Position numbers and translations under genes: made by a program. Of a stretch of DNA of 64,000 nt, positions 16,142 through 25,302 are shown piece by piece. A model generated the notes under the pieces. The model was given only the letters and a program-made list of their open reading frames with translations, did no database searches and was not told where the DNA came from. The stretch spans positions 49,845-113,844 of the forward strand of contig NZ_BMVW01000008.1 of NCBI RefSeq assembly GCF_014650915.1, given 5' to 3'. Numbering within the stretch: the first letter of the stretch is position 1; the number at the start of each line of letters is the position of its first letter. This stretch comes from Streptomyces poonensis. Its GTDB lineage: Bacteria; Actinomycetota; Actinomycetes; Streptomycetales; Streptomycetaceae.

Positions 16142-17257
16142 TCACCGCCGCAGCAGCCTCTTGCCCAGGCCGAGCAGGGCCGTGCCGCACACGACCGCCG
16201 ACAGCAGTGGTGCCGTGCGCCGCCGGGCGAGCAGGATCCGCTGGTTGACCACGGTGTCCGGACGCCAGCGGTACTTGTACGGCTCGGCCCCGCGCAGCAG
16301 GCTCAGCACCTCGTGCCCGCCGCCGCCCAGCTGTCCGGCGGAGGCGTGCAGCAGCATGGTGGCCACGTCCGCCTTGCGCTCCCGCAGCCGCGGATGGGCG
16401 CCGTACAGATAGCCGCCCGCCACCCGTCGAGACAACAGGGTGACATCGACCGCCACCACCTCCCCGTCCAGCCGGAACTCGGTGACCAGGGCCTCACCGG
16501 AGCACACCATCGGGACCACCGAGCGGACCAGGTGCGCGAGGAAGCGCGGGCGGAGGTGCTCGCCGGTCACCCCGCGGCCCTGCCACTGGAGGCGGTGCAG
16601 GTCCAGCATGGTCCGCAGGGCCGTCTCGACCTCCTCCGGCCGCCGTACGGAACGGTGCTCGACACCCAGGTCCGCCAGCTTGCGGATCTTGGCCCGTACC
16701 CGCTGGGCCCGCGCCCGCGGCAGCCGTTCGAGCAGCTTCTCCAACGGCCGCGCGGGCAGCTCCAGACACACCGAGTCGGCCACCCTCCGGCGCGGTCCCC
16801 GCCACCGCTCGTACACCCGTTCCACCGCTGCGCCCGGCCGCACCTCGCGGAAGTCGATCAGCGCGGTACGGGCGGCGGCCGCCAGACCCTCGGTGAGTGC
16901 CGTGGTCGCGCGTTCCGTGTGCCCGTCGTCGATCAGCACGTCCGCGTAGTCGGAGACCGTGCCGCCCAGCGGTACGAGCGCGGGCAGCGGACCCCGTACG
17001 AGCATCAGCGGAGCGACCGCGAGAAGTTCGTCTCCCTCTCCGCGGACCAGCACCAGCCGCAGGCCGCCGCGCCGGCCGTACGACAGCCACCACGAGTGCA
17101 GCCAGGCGTGGCTCTGGAACGGCGTGGCCGCGCCGCATCGTCGGTACAGGCGGTCCCAGGGCGCGGTGAGGCGGGCGAACTCCTCGTCCGACGTGCAGAG
17201 TTCGGCCCGCGGTGTGCCGCGTTCCCGCGCCCGGACGGGCAGCGGCGTGCCGGTCAC
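16142..17257 (-). CDS. CelD/BcsL-type GNAT acyltransferase
   Basis: A 371-residue protein of the double-GNAT CelD/FemAB-like family found in polysaccharide clusters. The segment TPFQSHAWLHSWWLSYG near residues 45-61 and the second half FRLDGEVVAVDVTLLSRR to PYKYRWRP are family signatures. It probably transfers an acyl group to a sugar residue of the exopolysaccharide or its precursor. The GTG start at 17257 overlaps the stop of the Wzz-like gene (GTGA), making it the last gene of an eight-gene operon. A short hydrophobic, basic C terminus may touch the membrane. Confidence 0.8.
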   Translation of the reverse strand: MTGTPLPVRARERGTPRAELCTSDEEFARLTAPWDRLYRRCGAATPFQSHAWLHSWWLSYGRRGGLRLVLVRGEGDELLAVAPLMLVRGPLPALVPLGGTVSDYADVLIDDGHTERATTALTEGLAAAARTALIDFREVRPGAAVERVYERWRGPRRRVADSVCLELPARPLEKLLERLPRARAQRVRAKIRKLADLGVEHRSVRRPEEVETALRTMLDLHRLQWQGRGVTGEHLRPRFLAHLVRSVVPMVCSGEALVTEFRLDGEVVAVDVTLLSRRVAGGYLYGAHPRLRERKADVATMLLHASAGQLGGGGHEVLSLLRGAEPYKYRWRPDTVVNQRILLARRRTAPLLSAVVCGTALLGLGKRLLRR

Positions 17258-17991
17258 GGTTGCGCGTGCACGTCGACGGCGGGGGCCGGGACCGGTACCC
17301 GAGCCGGTGCCGGGGCGTCGTCGTGCGCGGTGCCGCGCGGGCGCACCAGCAGGAGCAGTCCGCCGAGCAGCCCGCCCGCGCTGGCACCGACGAGGCCCGT
17401 CACGGCGGGCGGGGCCGACGACGCCTCGGTCGGTGCGGTGGCCCGCGCGAACCGCGTCAGCCTGACGTGCGTGGCCTGTCCGGCGTCCGCGGCGTGCCGG
17501 GTCAGGGCGCGGGAGACGGCGTTGGCCATGTCGGCGGCTAGGCCGGGGCGCGTGGAGGTGGCCGAGACGGCGACCATCGGGGCGTCCGGCGAGGTCGCCG
17601 TGCGCACGTTCGCCCGCAGGATCCGCACCGGTACTCCGGCCCGTGTCCGGGCGTCCGCGAGGATCGCCGGCTGGGTCGCCACCCGCCCGTACGCCTGCGC
17701 GAAGCCCAGCGCGGACTGCGGGTCCGACTCCCCGTCGGGTACGGCGACCACATAGCTCGTGGCCGTGTACGTGGGTGGCGTGACCATGCCGTACACGCCG
17801 CCGGCCAGACCGCCGAGCAGGAGCCCGGCCGCGAGCGCCGAGCGGCGTGACCGGCTTCTGAGGCGGATGAATCCAGTTGGTCCAGTGGGTCCAATAGTTC
17901 CGATGGGTCCAGTAGTTCCGGTGGGTCCGGTGGGTCCGGTGGTGGTGGGGTGCGGGGCATGGGAGGCGTTCGTGGGGGCCATGTCGGTCAT
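17254..17991 (-). CDS. Wzz-like polysaccharide chain-length/co-polymerase protein
   Basis: A 245-residue membrane protein. A Gly-Pro-Thr-rich N terminus (about 18-42, repeated GPTG units) precedes the first membrane helix (about 53-70), then an extracytoplasmic domain with TYTATSYVVAVPDG and NAVSRALTRHA, and a second helix at about 197-216. This two-helix layout with an external coil matches Wzz/chain-length determinant proteins, which set polymer length; there is no tyrosine-kinase domain. Start and stop overlap both neighbours by four bases. The GPTG repeats come from a GGTCCAGTG-like tandem repeat and are probably dispensable. Confidence 0.78.
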   Translation of the reverse strand: MTDMAPTNASHAPHPTTTGPTGPTGTTGPIGTIGPTGPTGFIRLRSRSRRSALAAGLLLGGLAGGVYGMVTPPTYTATSYVVAVPDGESDPQSALGFAQAYGRVATQPAILADARTRAGVPVRILRANVRTATSPDAPMVAVSATSTRPGLAADMANAVSRALTRHAADAGQATHVRLTRFARATAPTEASSAPPAVTGLVGASAGGLLGGLLLLVRPRGTAHDDAPAPARVPVPAPAVDVHAQP

Positions 17992-19265
17992 GCGGAGGGA
18001 ACTCCCAGGTGGGGGCCGATGGGCGGCGTACTCGTCACGGCGGCCGTGTACACCTCCATGAGCTGGGCGGCGCTGCGGGTGATGCAGTAGTGGTGGGCCG
18101 CGGCGGACACGGCGCGGGAGCGGTTCCCCTCGGCGCGGACCGCCGGCAGGGCGCGGACGAAGGAGTCCGCGGTGCCCTGCACCCGCCGGACGTCGGCCGC
18201 CGTGCCGGGCGGCAGGTCCTCGATCGCGGGACAGGACACGTACAGCACGGGCAGCCCCGCCGCCAGGGCCTCCACGACGGCCAGCCCGAAGGCCTCCTCG
18301 GCGCTCGGCGAGGTGAGGACGTCCATGGCGTGCAGCAGGGACGGCAGATCGGCGCCCGGGCAGCCCGAGGCGGGTCGCTCCCCGGTGAACAGCACCCGGT
18401 CGGCGACCCCGGCCCGCTGGGCCGTGCGGCGCAGCACGTTCTCCTCCGCGCCGCCGCCGACCAGCAGCAGCCAGAAGTCGTCCGGCAGCTGTGCCAGCGC
18501 GCGGACGACGACGTCGAAACGCTTGCCCGCCGTGAGCCGGCCGACGCCCCCGACGACGTACGCCCCCTCGGGCAGCCCGAGCCGGGTGCGGGTGCGGGCG
18601 CGCAGTGCCGGATCGAAGCGGTAGCGGGCGAGGTCGATGCCGTTCGGGACGACCTCGATACGCGGCGCGGGCACGCCCCAGTGGCGCAGGCGTGCGGCCA
18701 CCGTGGGGGAGACGGCGACCGTGGCGCTGCCCAGCCGCTCACTGGCGAGGTAGAGCGCGCGGACGCCGGGGGACAGTCTGCGGCCCTCCAGCTGCGAGTC
18801 GCCGAGGGAGTGCTCGGTGGCGACGACCGCGCGGACCCCGGCCAGGCGCGCGGCGATCCGGCCGTACACGCAGGCCCGGTACAGATGGGTGTGGACGAGG
18901 TCGTAGCCGCCCGTGCGGATCAGCCGCACCAGCCGGGGCAGGACCGCGAGGTCGCGGTTGTGACCCATGCCGAGGTGGACGACGCGCACACCGTCGTCGG
19001 CCAGTCCCTCGGCGACCGGGCCGGGCTCGGTGAGCGTCACCACGTCGCACTCGACGGGCAGATGCTGCAGCAGCAGCCGCAACTGCTGCTCCGCGCCGCC
19101 GACGCCGAGGCCGGTGATGATGTGCAGGACTTTCGCCGGGATGGTCGGGGTGGTCGGGATCGTGGGGATCGTCGGGGGCACTGGGGGCGTCAAGGGCATT
19201 GGGGGAGTTAGGGGAGTCGGGGAAGTCGGAGGTGTCGGGGGTGTCGGGGGTGTCGGGGTTCTCAC
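17988..19265 (-). CDS. GT4 glycosyltransferase with TPP-repeat N terminus
   Basis: A GT-B retaining glycosyltransferase. The core starts at KVLHIITGLGVGGAEQQL and contains the donor-site marks GGVGRLTAGKRFD, LLLVGGGAEE and PSAEEAFGLAVVEALAAG. It would add a sugar from a nucleotide donor to the lipid-linked repeat unit at the inner membrane face. About 40 N-terminal residues are Thr-Pro repeats encoded by a tandem repeat (about 19140-19260). The GTG start at 19265 lies two bases from the deacetylase stop; a start nearer the core is possible. With the longer start it has 425 residues. Confidence 0.85.
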   Translation of the reverse strand: MRTPTPPTPPTPPTSPTPLTPPMPLTPPVPPTIPTIPTTPTIPAKVLHIITGLGVGGAEQQLRLLLQHLPVECDVVTLTEPGPVAEGLADDGVRVVHLGMGHNRDLAVLPRLVRLIRTGGYDLVHTHLYRACVYGRIAARLAGVRAVVATEHSLGDSQLEGRRLSPGVRALYLASERLGSATVAVSPTVAARLRHWGVPAPRIEVVPNGIDLARYRFDPALRARTRTRLGLPEGAYVVGGVGRLTAGKRFDVVVRALAQLPDDFWLLLVGGGAEENVLRRTAQRAGVADRVLFTGERPASGCPGADLPSLLHAMDVLTSPSAEEAFGLAVVEALAAGLPVLYVSCPAIEDLPPGTAADVRRVQGTADSFVRALPAVRAEGNRSRAVSAAAHHYCITRSAAQLMEVYTAAVTSTPPIGPHLGVPSA

Positions 19266-19266
19266 C

Positions 19267-20037
19267 TCACACCCCCTCGACCGGGCGGCGCCGCAGCCGG
19301 TGCAGCCGGTGCTTGAGGTGCAGCCGCCAGGAGGTGTCCCGCTCGCCGACGTGCACGCGGGGCAGCGCGTACGGGCCGCTGAGGGGGCCGAGGTCGACGG
19401 CGCAGGCGTACGCGTACCCTGCGTCCCGTACGGTGCGGACGGCCCGCTGGTCGACGGTCCCGTACGGATAGCAGAAGCCCTGTACGGGGGCGCCGACCAG
19501 CTCCGACAGGACGGCCCTGCTCCCGGCGACCTCGGCGCGCAACGTCCTGTCGTCCGCCTTCGTCAGGTCCACGTGGGTCAGCCCGTGCGAGCCGATCTCG
19601 ATGCCCTCGGTGGCGGCGGCCACCCGGATGCCCCGCTTGCCGAGCAGCTGCTTGCGCGGGCCGATCGGGTCCCAGGCGTTGACGCCGTCCAGTCGTCCGG
19701 GCAGGACGAACAGGGTGGCACCGCAGCCGTGGCGGCGCAGTACGGGCAGCGCGTGGTCGACGAAATCGGCGTACCCGTCGTCGAAGGTGAGCCCCACGAG
19801 GCCTCGGCCCTCGCCTCGGGAGCGGGCGGCGAGCAGGTCGGCCATGCTCACTCCGCGCAGGCCCCGGCGGCGCAGCCAGCCGAGCTGCCGGTCGAGACGG
19901 CGGGGCGAGACCGTGATGCGGTACGGGTCGTCGGAGCAGTCGCCCACGGAGTGGTACATCGCCACCCATGGCGGTGCGGCCGTCGCGGGTCTGGAGCGGG
20001 TGGTCGTCGGGGCGGCGGGATCAGCGGTTACCGGCAT
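19267..20037 (-). CDS. Polysaccharide deacetylase (NodB/CE4)
   Basis: A 256-residue CE4 esterase that would remove N- or O-acetyl groups from the polymer. The motifs are VAMYHSVGD, LTFDDGYADFVDHALP (catalytic Asp pair), GSHGLTHVDL (metal His pair) and FCYPYGTVD. The start at 20037 (MPVTADP) has GAAGG upstream and overlaps the end of the flippase gene by 17 bases. No signal peptide is evident, so it may act inside the cell on the lipid-linked unit, as in other Wzy-type clusters; external action after non-classical export is less likely. Confidence 0.85.
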   Translation of the reverse strand: MPVTADPAAPTTTRSRPATAAPPWVAMYHSVGDCSDDPYRITVSPRRLDRQLGWLRRRGLRGVSMADLLAARSRGEGRGLVGLTFDDGYADFVDHALPVLRRHGCGATLFVLPGRLDGVNAWDPIGPRKQLLGKRGIRVAAATEGIEIGSHGLTHVDLTKADDRTLRAEVAGSRAVLSELVGAPVQGFCYPYGTVDQRAVRTVRDAGYAYACAVDLGPLSGPYALPRVHVGERDTSWRLHLKHRLHRLRRRPVEGV

Positions 20038-22030
20038 GGGGAAGCCTTCGTGTGAGTTTGGTGCTTGTTGTGGCTCTTGTGGTCCTTGCGTTTTTGCGGC
20101 TGCTGCGGTCTTCGCGGTCTTCGTTGTCTTCACGTGCGCCGGAGGTCCTCAGCGCCCGGGCCGACGGGACGAATACGGCGGTCACCACGGCGCAGCCCAC
20201 GGCGAGCCCCAGCGCGGGCGAGTCCACGTGGCCCGCGCAGAACAGCCCCAGCCCGCTCGCGACGACGGCCGCCCGCACCGGCCCGCCCATCCCGTCCACC
20301 ACCTGCCGGGTGCGGATCGGCACTCCGCGCCCGCCGATGCCGTACAGCAGGAGCAGGGCCGTCAGGGTGATGCCGACGGCGTTGGCGGCGGCGATCCCGA
20401 GCACGCCCCAGGCGCCGACGGTGAGCGCGCCGATCGAGGCGGTGGTGACGAGCCCGGCGACCATCGAGGCGAGTGGGTACCAGGTGGGACGCCGGGAGCA
20501 GAAGTACGAGCGGACGAGGGCGCTCACCAGTGCGTGACCGAGCAGCCCGAGGGCGTAGACGCGCATCACGGCGGCGGTGGCCGCGGTGTCCCGCTCGGTG
20601 AACGCGCCGCGCTGGAGGAGGAGTTCCACGATCTGCGGAGCACAGGCGACGATCACCGCCGCGCCGGACAGCACCAGGCAGGAGACCAGCGCGAGATCCT
20701 TCTCCACCCGGCGGCGGGCCCGCTCGGTGTCCCCCTCGGCGAGTGCCTGGGCCACGATCGGGAAGGTGACGGTGCACAGCATCAGCGAGAGGGTCATCGG
20801 GATCTGGGCGATCTTCTGCGCGTAGTTGAGGTGCGAGATGGCCCCGGCGGGCAGCGTCGAGCCGAGGAAGCGTTCGACGAGGATCTGGGACTGACGGCAC
20901 AGCGCGAAGAGCAGGACGCTGGTGACGAGGAGGAGGTCCATCGGGTGCTCGGGCTCGGACTCGGCCTCGGCCTCGGGCTCGGCCTTGGGTCTGGATTCGG
21001 CCTCGGGCTCGGACTCGGCCTTGGGATCGGCCTTGGGATTTGCCTTGGGTCTGGATTCGGGTTCGGCCCCGGGTTTGGCCTCGGGCTCGGGTTCGGGCTT
21101 GCGGAGTGTCTCGAGGGCGCGGACGGTTTGTGCTCCATACAGCTCACGCGCGAGGAACGGTAGCTGGGCGAGCACCATGAGCCCGCCGCCCACCGCCACC
21201 CCGATCGCCGCCGAGCGCACCCCCCAGCGCCCGCCGAACAGGAACATCGCCGTGATGATCCCGGCGTTGTACGCCACGTAGATCGCCGCGGGCGCGGTGA
21301 ACCGGCGGTGTGCGCGCAGGGCCGCGCTGCAGTACCCGGCGAGCCCGAAGGTGAGGACACACGTGGCCGTGAGTCGGGTGCAGGCCACGGCCGGTCCGGG
21401 ATTCGGCAGCCCGGGGGCGAGCACCGCCACGAGCCCGGGCGCCCCGACGACCAGCAGCGCGGCCACCGCCATGAACGCCGGCGCCAGCCGGGGCAGCGTC
21501 GTGGCGACCAACGAGCGCACCGGATCCCGGTGGGCGCCCCGCGCGCGACGGGCCACGGCCACGCTGAACATGGGTACGAGCACGTACGCCAGCCCGTCCT
21601 CGATCAGCAGCGTCGCCGCGAACTCCGGCACCGTCCAGGCCACCAGGAAGGCGTCCGTCTCGGCACCGGCGCCGAACAGGTACGACAGCACCTGGTCGCG
21701 GCCCAGGCCCAGCAACGCCCCGGCGGCGGTGAACGCGGCTGTGACGAGTGTGGCGCGGGCGAGGAACCGTCCGGTCGGCGCCGCGATGCGCGAAGGTGCG
21801 GGTTCGGAGGCGGGGCACGGAACGTAGCGCGGGCCGGACCTGACGGCGTGTACCGCGCCCTTCGCGCCGCTCACCACATGCGGGCTCTTCGAACCGCTCG
21901 CACTGCTCAAACTGCTCGAGCCGCTCGTACTGCTCGTACTGCTCGAAGCGCTCGTACTGCTCGAGCCGCTCGCACGGCTTGAACTGCTCTGGCTGTCCGG
22001 GCCGTTCGTCGGCGGCGGTGCCACGGTCAT
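20021..22030 (-). CDS. MurJ/MviN-like lipid-linked oligosaccharide flippase
   Basis: A 669-residue MATE/MOP-superfamily membrane protein with about 13-14 predicted helices. Signatures are GLGRDQVLSYLFGAGAETDAF near the start of the helices and the MurJ-like LLQRGAFTERDTAAT later. In this cluster it most likely plays the Wzx role, flipping the undecaprenyl-linked repeat unit. Two low-complexity inserts stand out: a Ser-rich N-terminal extension (about 10-50) and a long Glu-Pro-Lys-Ala stretch in the central cytoplasmic loop, both repeat-encoded. ATG 22030 overlaps the polymerase stop (ATGA). Confidence 0.83.
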   Translation of the reverse strand: MTVAPPPTNGPDSQSSSSRASGSSSTSASSSTSSTSGSSSLSSASGSKSPHVVSGAKGAVHAVRSGPRYVPCPASEPAPSRIAAPTGRFLARATLVTAAFTAAGALLGLGRDQVLSYLFGAGAETDAFLVAWTVPEFAATLLIEDGLAYVLVPMFSVAVARRARGAHRDPVRSLVATTLPRLAPAFMAVAALLVVGAPGLVAVLAPGLPNPGPAVACTRLTATCVLTFGLAGYCSAALRAHRRFTAPAAIYVAYNAGIITAMFLFGGRWGVRSAAIGVAVGGGLMVLAQLPFLARELYGAQTVRALETLRKPEPEPEAKPGAEPESRPKANPKADPKAESEPEAESRPKAEPEAEAESEPEHPMDLLLVTSVLLFALCRQSQILVERFLGSTLPAGAISHLNYAQKIAQIPMTLSLMLCTVTFPIVAQALAEGDTERARRRVEKDLALVSCLVLSGAAVIVACAPQIVELLLQRGAFTERDTAATAAVMRVYALGLLGHALVSALVRSYFCSRRPTWYPLASMVAGLVTTASIGALTVGAWGVLGIAAANAVGITLTALLLLYGIGGRGVPIRTRQVVDGMGGPVRAAVVASGLGLFCAGHVDSPALGLAVGCAVVTAVFVPSARALRTSGAREDNEDREDRSSRKNARTTRATTSTKLTRRLPHAGNR

Positions 22031-23523
22031 CGCGTCCCCGCCCCGCCCGATACGGCGGCGGACGTCCGATCCGGCAGCGCCCACCACGCCGCGAGCCCGA
22101 GGGCCACGGCCGTCAGCACGGTCGTGGGCCCGCCGATGTCGGCGTACACGAAGTCGACCAGGATCCAGACGAGCAGCCCGCAGGCGACGAGCGCGCAGTC
22201 CGGACGGCCGGTCCCGGAGCCGGATCTCGCCCCGGAGCCGGACTTCGACCCGGAGTCCGACCTGGCCCCGAAGCCTGTCCGCAGCGCGCACACCAGCAGG
22301 GCGAGCCAGCTCCCCGCCAGGGCCGACAGACCGACGAGCCCCTGCTCGCTCAGCACCAGCAGGTACATGTTGTGCGGGGACAGCAGCGGCTGCTTCTGGA
22401 AGGCGGTCCCGGCCCCCGCGATGTCGCTGCCGGACGACAGGGCCAGGGAGGCGTGCGTGTCGCGGTACTCGGGGAAACCCTTCAGGCCCACGCCGGTCAG
22501 CGGTCGCTCTCGCCACATGCCGACGGCCGCGGCCCACATCGTGTACCGGTCGGTGACCGACTGGTCGGGGGCGTCGGTGACCCGTGTGATGCTGCCGAGC
22601 CGCTCCCGCAACGGCGCGGTGCCGATCCCCGGTCCGCCCACGAGGACCACGCCCACGGCGGTCAGCGCCGCGCACACCCTGACGGCCCGCCGGGGCCCCG
22701 TCAGCACCAGCTGAAGTCCGCACGCCACCACCGTGGCGATCCACGCCCCCCGGCTGAACGACACCGCGAGAGGCACCAGCAGCATCACCGCGCACCCCGC
22801 GGCCGCCGCGCGCTGCCCGGCCCGGCGGCCCGGCCCGAGGGCCAGCCCCACCGCGCACACCAGCCCGAACGACACGACCGTCGCCATCCCCATGACGTCC
22901 GCCGGCCCGAAGGTCCCCACCGCGCGGACCTCCTCGCCCGCGTACGAGGCCCCGGTCCCGGTGGCGTACTGGTGCACCCCGACGGCCCCCTGGAACAGCG
23001 CCGACCCCACGAACGACCAGGCCACCACCCGGAACCCGGCCCGGCCCGGCACGCTCAGCAGCACGGCCGCCGGCACCAGCACGAACACCTGCAGGTACCG
23101 GGCGAACCCGGTGAGCCCGGCCCCCGGCGACACCGCTCCCGCCGCGGCGAGCGCGAGTCCCGTCACGGGCAGCCCGAGCAGCACGGCGGCCGTACGGGAC
23201 AGCGGGCGCCGCCGCCCGCGTACGAGACGGATCGCGCACCACACCACCAGAAGCCCGGAGACGGCGTCGGCTGCGGTCGCCCCGCCCCCGCCCCCACCGC
23301 CGTCGACTCCAGCTCCCCCCACGCCTCCGCCGCCGGGGGCGAGGGGCAGCGCGACCATGACGACGACCGCCACGACCGGCACGACCGCCACGACCGGCAC
23401 GACCGCCACGACTGGCACGACCGCCACGTCCGGCAGGACGGATCGCACGGGCGAAGCGGGCCGGACGGCGCGGCAGGGGCGTTCCCCTGCGCTCGGGGAG
23501 CCGGAAGTGCCGGAGAGGGACAC
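22027..23523 (-). CDS. O-antigen ligase/polymerase-like membrane protein
   Basis: A 498-residue multi-helix protein (about 11-12 helices) with a large external loop near residues 270-380 and the Wzy/WaaL landmark LSPHNMYLLVLSEQGLVG. It is the probable polymerase or ligase of the exopolysaccharide. The first 60 residues contain a Val/Pro repeat (VAVVPVVAVVPVV) that doubles as a membrane helix and is encoded by a tandem repeat. GTG 23523 starts four bases after the stop of the preceding gene. It is part of the minus-strand operon between the initiating transferase and the flippase. Confidence 0.82.
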   Translation of the reverse strand: MSLSGTSGSPSAGERPCRAVRPASPVRSVLPDVAVVPVVAVVPVVAVVPVVAVVVMVALPLAPGGGGVGGAGVDGGGGGGGATAADAVSGLLVVWCAIRLVRGRRRPLSRTAAVLLGLPVTGLALAAAGAVSPGAGLTGFARYLQVFVLVPAAVLLSVPGRAGFRVVAWSFVGSALFQGAVGVHQYATGTGASYAGEEVRAVGTFGPADVMGMATVVSFGLVCAVGLALGPGRRAGQRAAAAGCAVMLLVPLAVSFSRGAWIATVVACGLQLVLTGPRRAVRVCAALTAVGVVLVGGPGIGTAPLRERLGSITRVTDAPDQSVTDRYTMWAAAVGMWRERPLTGVGLKGFPEYRDTHASLALSSGSDIAGAGTAFQKQPLLSPHNMYLLVLSEQGLVGLSALAGSWLALLVCALRTGFGARSDSGSKSGSGARSGSGTGRPDCALVACGLLVWILVDFVYADIGGPTTVLTAVALGLAAWWALPDRTSAAVSGGAGTR

Positions 23524-23526
23524 GGG

Positions 23527-25302
23527 TCAGCTCCCCGTCGGCCGGACGAGCGCGGCCACCGTACGCAGCAGGATGCAGACGTCCTGCCACAGCGACCAGT
23601 CGTCGATGTAGGCGTTGTCGAAGCGGACACGGTCCTCGATCGAGGTGTCGCCGCGCAGCCCGTTGACCTGGGCGAGGCCGGTGACACCGGTCCGCACGCG
23701 GTGCCGGGCCGCGTAGTCCGGGTACGTGTGACGGAACCTGCGGACGAAGTACGGCCGTTCGGGGCGCGGCCCGACCAGGCTCATGTCACCGCGCAGGACG
23801 TTCCACAGCTGGGGCAGCTCGTCCAGCGAGGTCCGGCGCAGAAAGCGGCAGAACCGGTTCATCTCCCGCGCGTCCGCCACGCTCCAGCGGGTCGCCGCCT
23901 CGTGGGCGTCGGCCGGGCGGTGGGTGCGGAACTTCAGCAGGGTGAACGGCAGCCCGTCCTTGCCGATCCGCTCCTGGCGGAACACCACGCCGGGCCCGTC
24001 GCTCCACCGCAGGGCCGCCGCGGTGGCCAGCAGCAGCGGGCCGGTGAGAAGGAGCAGCGTCCCCGCCAGGGACACGTCGAGCAGTCGCTTGCCGCACGTG
24101 TGACGGTGCTCCGCCGTCCCCAGCCGCCGGCACGCGAACCCGGCGATCCGCTCCTGCCGCTCAAGCCGTTCAAGCCGCTCAAGCCGCTCGTGCCGCTCGC
24201 CCCCGCGGTCGTACGCGGACGAGTCCGCATCCACGTGCCACAGCACGCACCCCGAGTCGGCCAGCGCCCGCAGCAGGGGCGCGCGTTCGGGCCGCACGTC
24301 CAGGACGAGGACGGCCCGTACCCCGTTCTGGACGACGGCCCGCCGCACCTCCTCGCCGGTGGTCAGCACCGGCAGAAGGCCGTCCCTGGGTTCGTAGAAG
24401 CCCCTGGCGTCCGTGTCCGTAGAGACCGCCAGGCCTTCGGGAGTCCCGGGGCCCCCGGGCCCCCCGGGCCCCCCGGGCCCCCCGGGCCCCCCGGGCCCCC
24501 CGGGCCCCCCGGGCCCCCCGGGCCCCCCGGGCCCCCCGGGCCCCCCGGGGCCCCCGGGAACTCCAGGAGCCCCGATGGGGCGCTCCGCGACGACGCCCAC
24601 GGGCCGCAGCCCGCACCCCGGCTGCCGCAGAAACGCGGCAGCCACGCACTGCGCCGTCTCCGCGGGCCCGGCCACCAGGGCCGCTCCGGGCCTGCGGACG
24701 AGGACCCGGCGTCGCCACCCGTGCACGGCGGCACGGCCCGTGCAGCTCGCCACCGTCTGCAGGAAGCAGCCGAGGACCAGGGCCCGTACGGACAGCGCGT
24801 GGCCGGGACCGTACGCGGCCACGGCCGCCGCCAGCGCGCACCAGCCCACCGAGACCCGGCCGCACAGCGCGGGCAGTTCGGCCAGCGCCGCGGGCACGGC
24901 AGGCGGCCGGTACAGACCGGCCCGCGCGTTCAGGCAGACGACCGTGAGCAGCAGTCCGGCGGCCGGCAGCGGCTGCCCCGGCGCCCGGCTCCCCGCCACC
25001 ACCAGGGCCGCGAGCAGCGCGGCCCCCGCGTCCATGGCGAGCAGCGGCAGCACCGAGAGCCGCACTCGTACGACGGACCGCTCACCGATCGAGAACCCGG
25101 GGCCGGGACCGGGGGTGGCGCGGAGTGGAAGGAGGACGGAGCCGAACGGGGAGCCGGGCGAGGAAACGAAAGGGACACCGTAGGCCCGTGCTCCTTCGGC
25201 CGGTTCGGCCGGTTCGGCCGGTTCGGCCGGTTCGGCCGGTTCTGCTGGGTCGGCCGGTCCGGCCGGGGAGGGGACGGTGCTTTCCGCGCTTTCCGCAGTC
25301 AC
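23527..25302 (-). CDS. Initiating polyprenyl glycosylphosphotransferase
   Basis: A 591-residue WcaJ/PglC-family enzyme that moves a sugar-1-phosphate onto undecaprenyl phosphate and so starts the repeat unit. Four hydrophobic segments occupy about 75-190. A nucleotide-binding-like middle domain follows, then the catalytic domain from KRLLDVSLAGTLLLL, with FRQERIGKDGLPFTLLKFR, DELPQLWNVLRGDMSLVGPR and GLAQVNGLRGD. The N terminus has AEP repeats (about 15-32), and the middle domain contains a (GGP)12 tract. GTG 25302 overlaps the upstream glycosyltransferase stop (GTGA). Start context and domain order fit the family. Confidence 0.88.
   Translation of the reverse strand: MTAESAESTVPSPAGPADPAEPAEPAEPAEPAEPAEGARAYGVPFVSSPGSPFGSVLLPLRATPGPGPGFSIGERSVVRVRLSVLPLLAMDAGAALLAALVVAGSRAPGQPLPAAGLLLTVVCLNARAGLYRPPAVPAALAELPALCGRVSVGWCALAAAVAAYGPGHALSVRALVLGCFLQTVASCTGRAAVHGWRRRVLVRRPGAALVAGPAETAQCVAAAFLRQPGCGLRPVGVVAERPIGAPGVPGGPGGPGGPGGPGGPGGPGGPGGPGGPGGPGGPGGPGTPEGLAVSTDTDARGFYEPRDGLLPVLTTGEEVRRAVVQNGVRAVLVLDVRPERAPLLRALADSGCVLWHVDADSSAYDRGGERHERLERLERLERQERIAGFACRRLGTAEHRHTCGKRLLDVSLAGTLLLLTGPLLLATAAALRWSDGPGVVFRQERIGKDGLPFTLLKFRTHRPADAHEAATRWSVADAREMNRFCRFLRRTSLDELPQLWNVLRGDMSLVGPRPERPYFVRRFRHTYPDYAARHRVRTGVTGLAQVNGLRGDTSIEDRVRFDNAYIDDWSLWQDVCILLRTVAALVRPTGS
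24448..24555 (-). repeat. Perfect (GGP)12-coding 9-bp tandem repeat
   Basis: About twelve uninterrupted copies of the 9-mer CCCGGGCCC-type unit (read on the plus strand as gggcccccc). On the minus strand it encodes Gly-Gly-Pro within the initiating transferase. The perfect identity of the copies indicates recent expansion, and the tract is an obvious site for sequencing or assembly error. Confidence 0.9.

Noticed and set aside
20021..23590. A 1189-codon minus-strand frame covering flippase plus upstream sequence
   Set aside because: Only the part from 22030 downward has membrane-protein sequence; the upstream part is the out-of-frame shadow of the polymerase gene, whose own frame contains conserved motifs.
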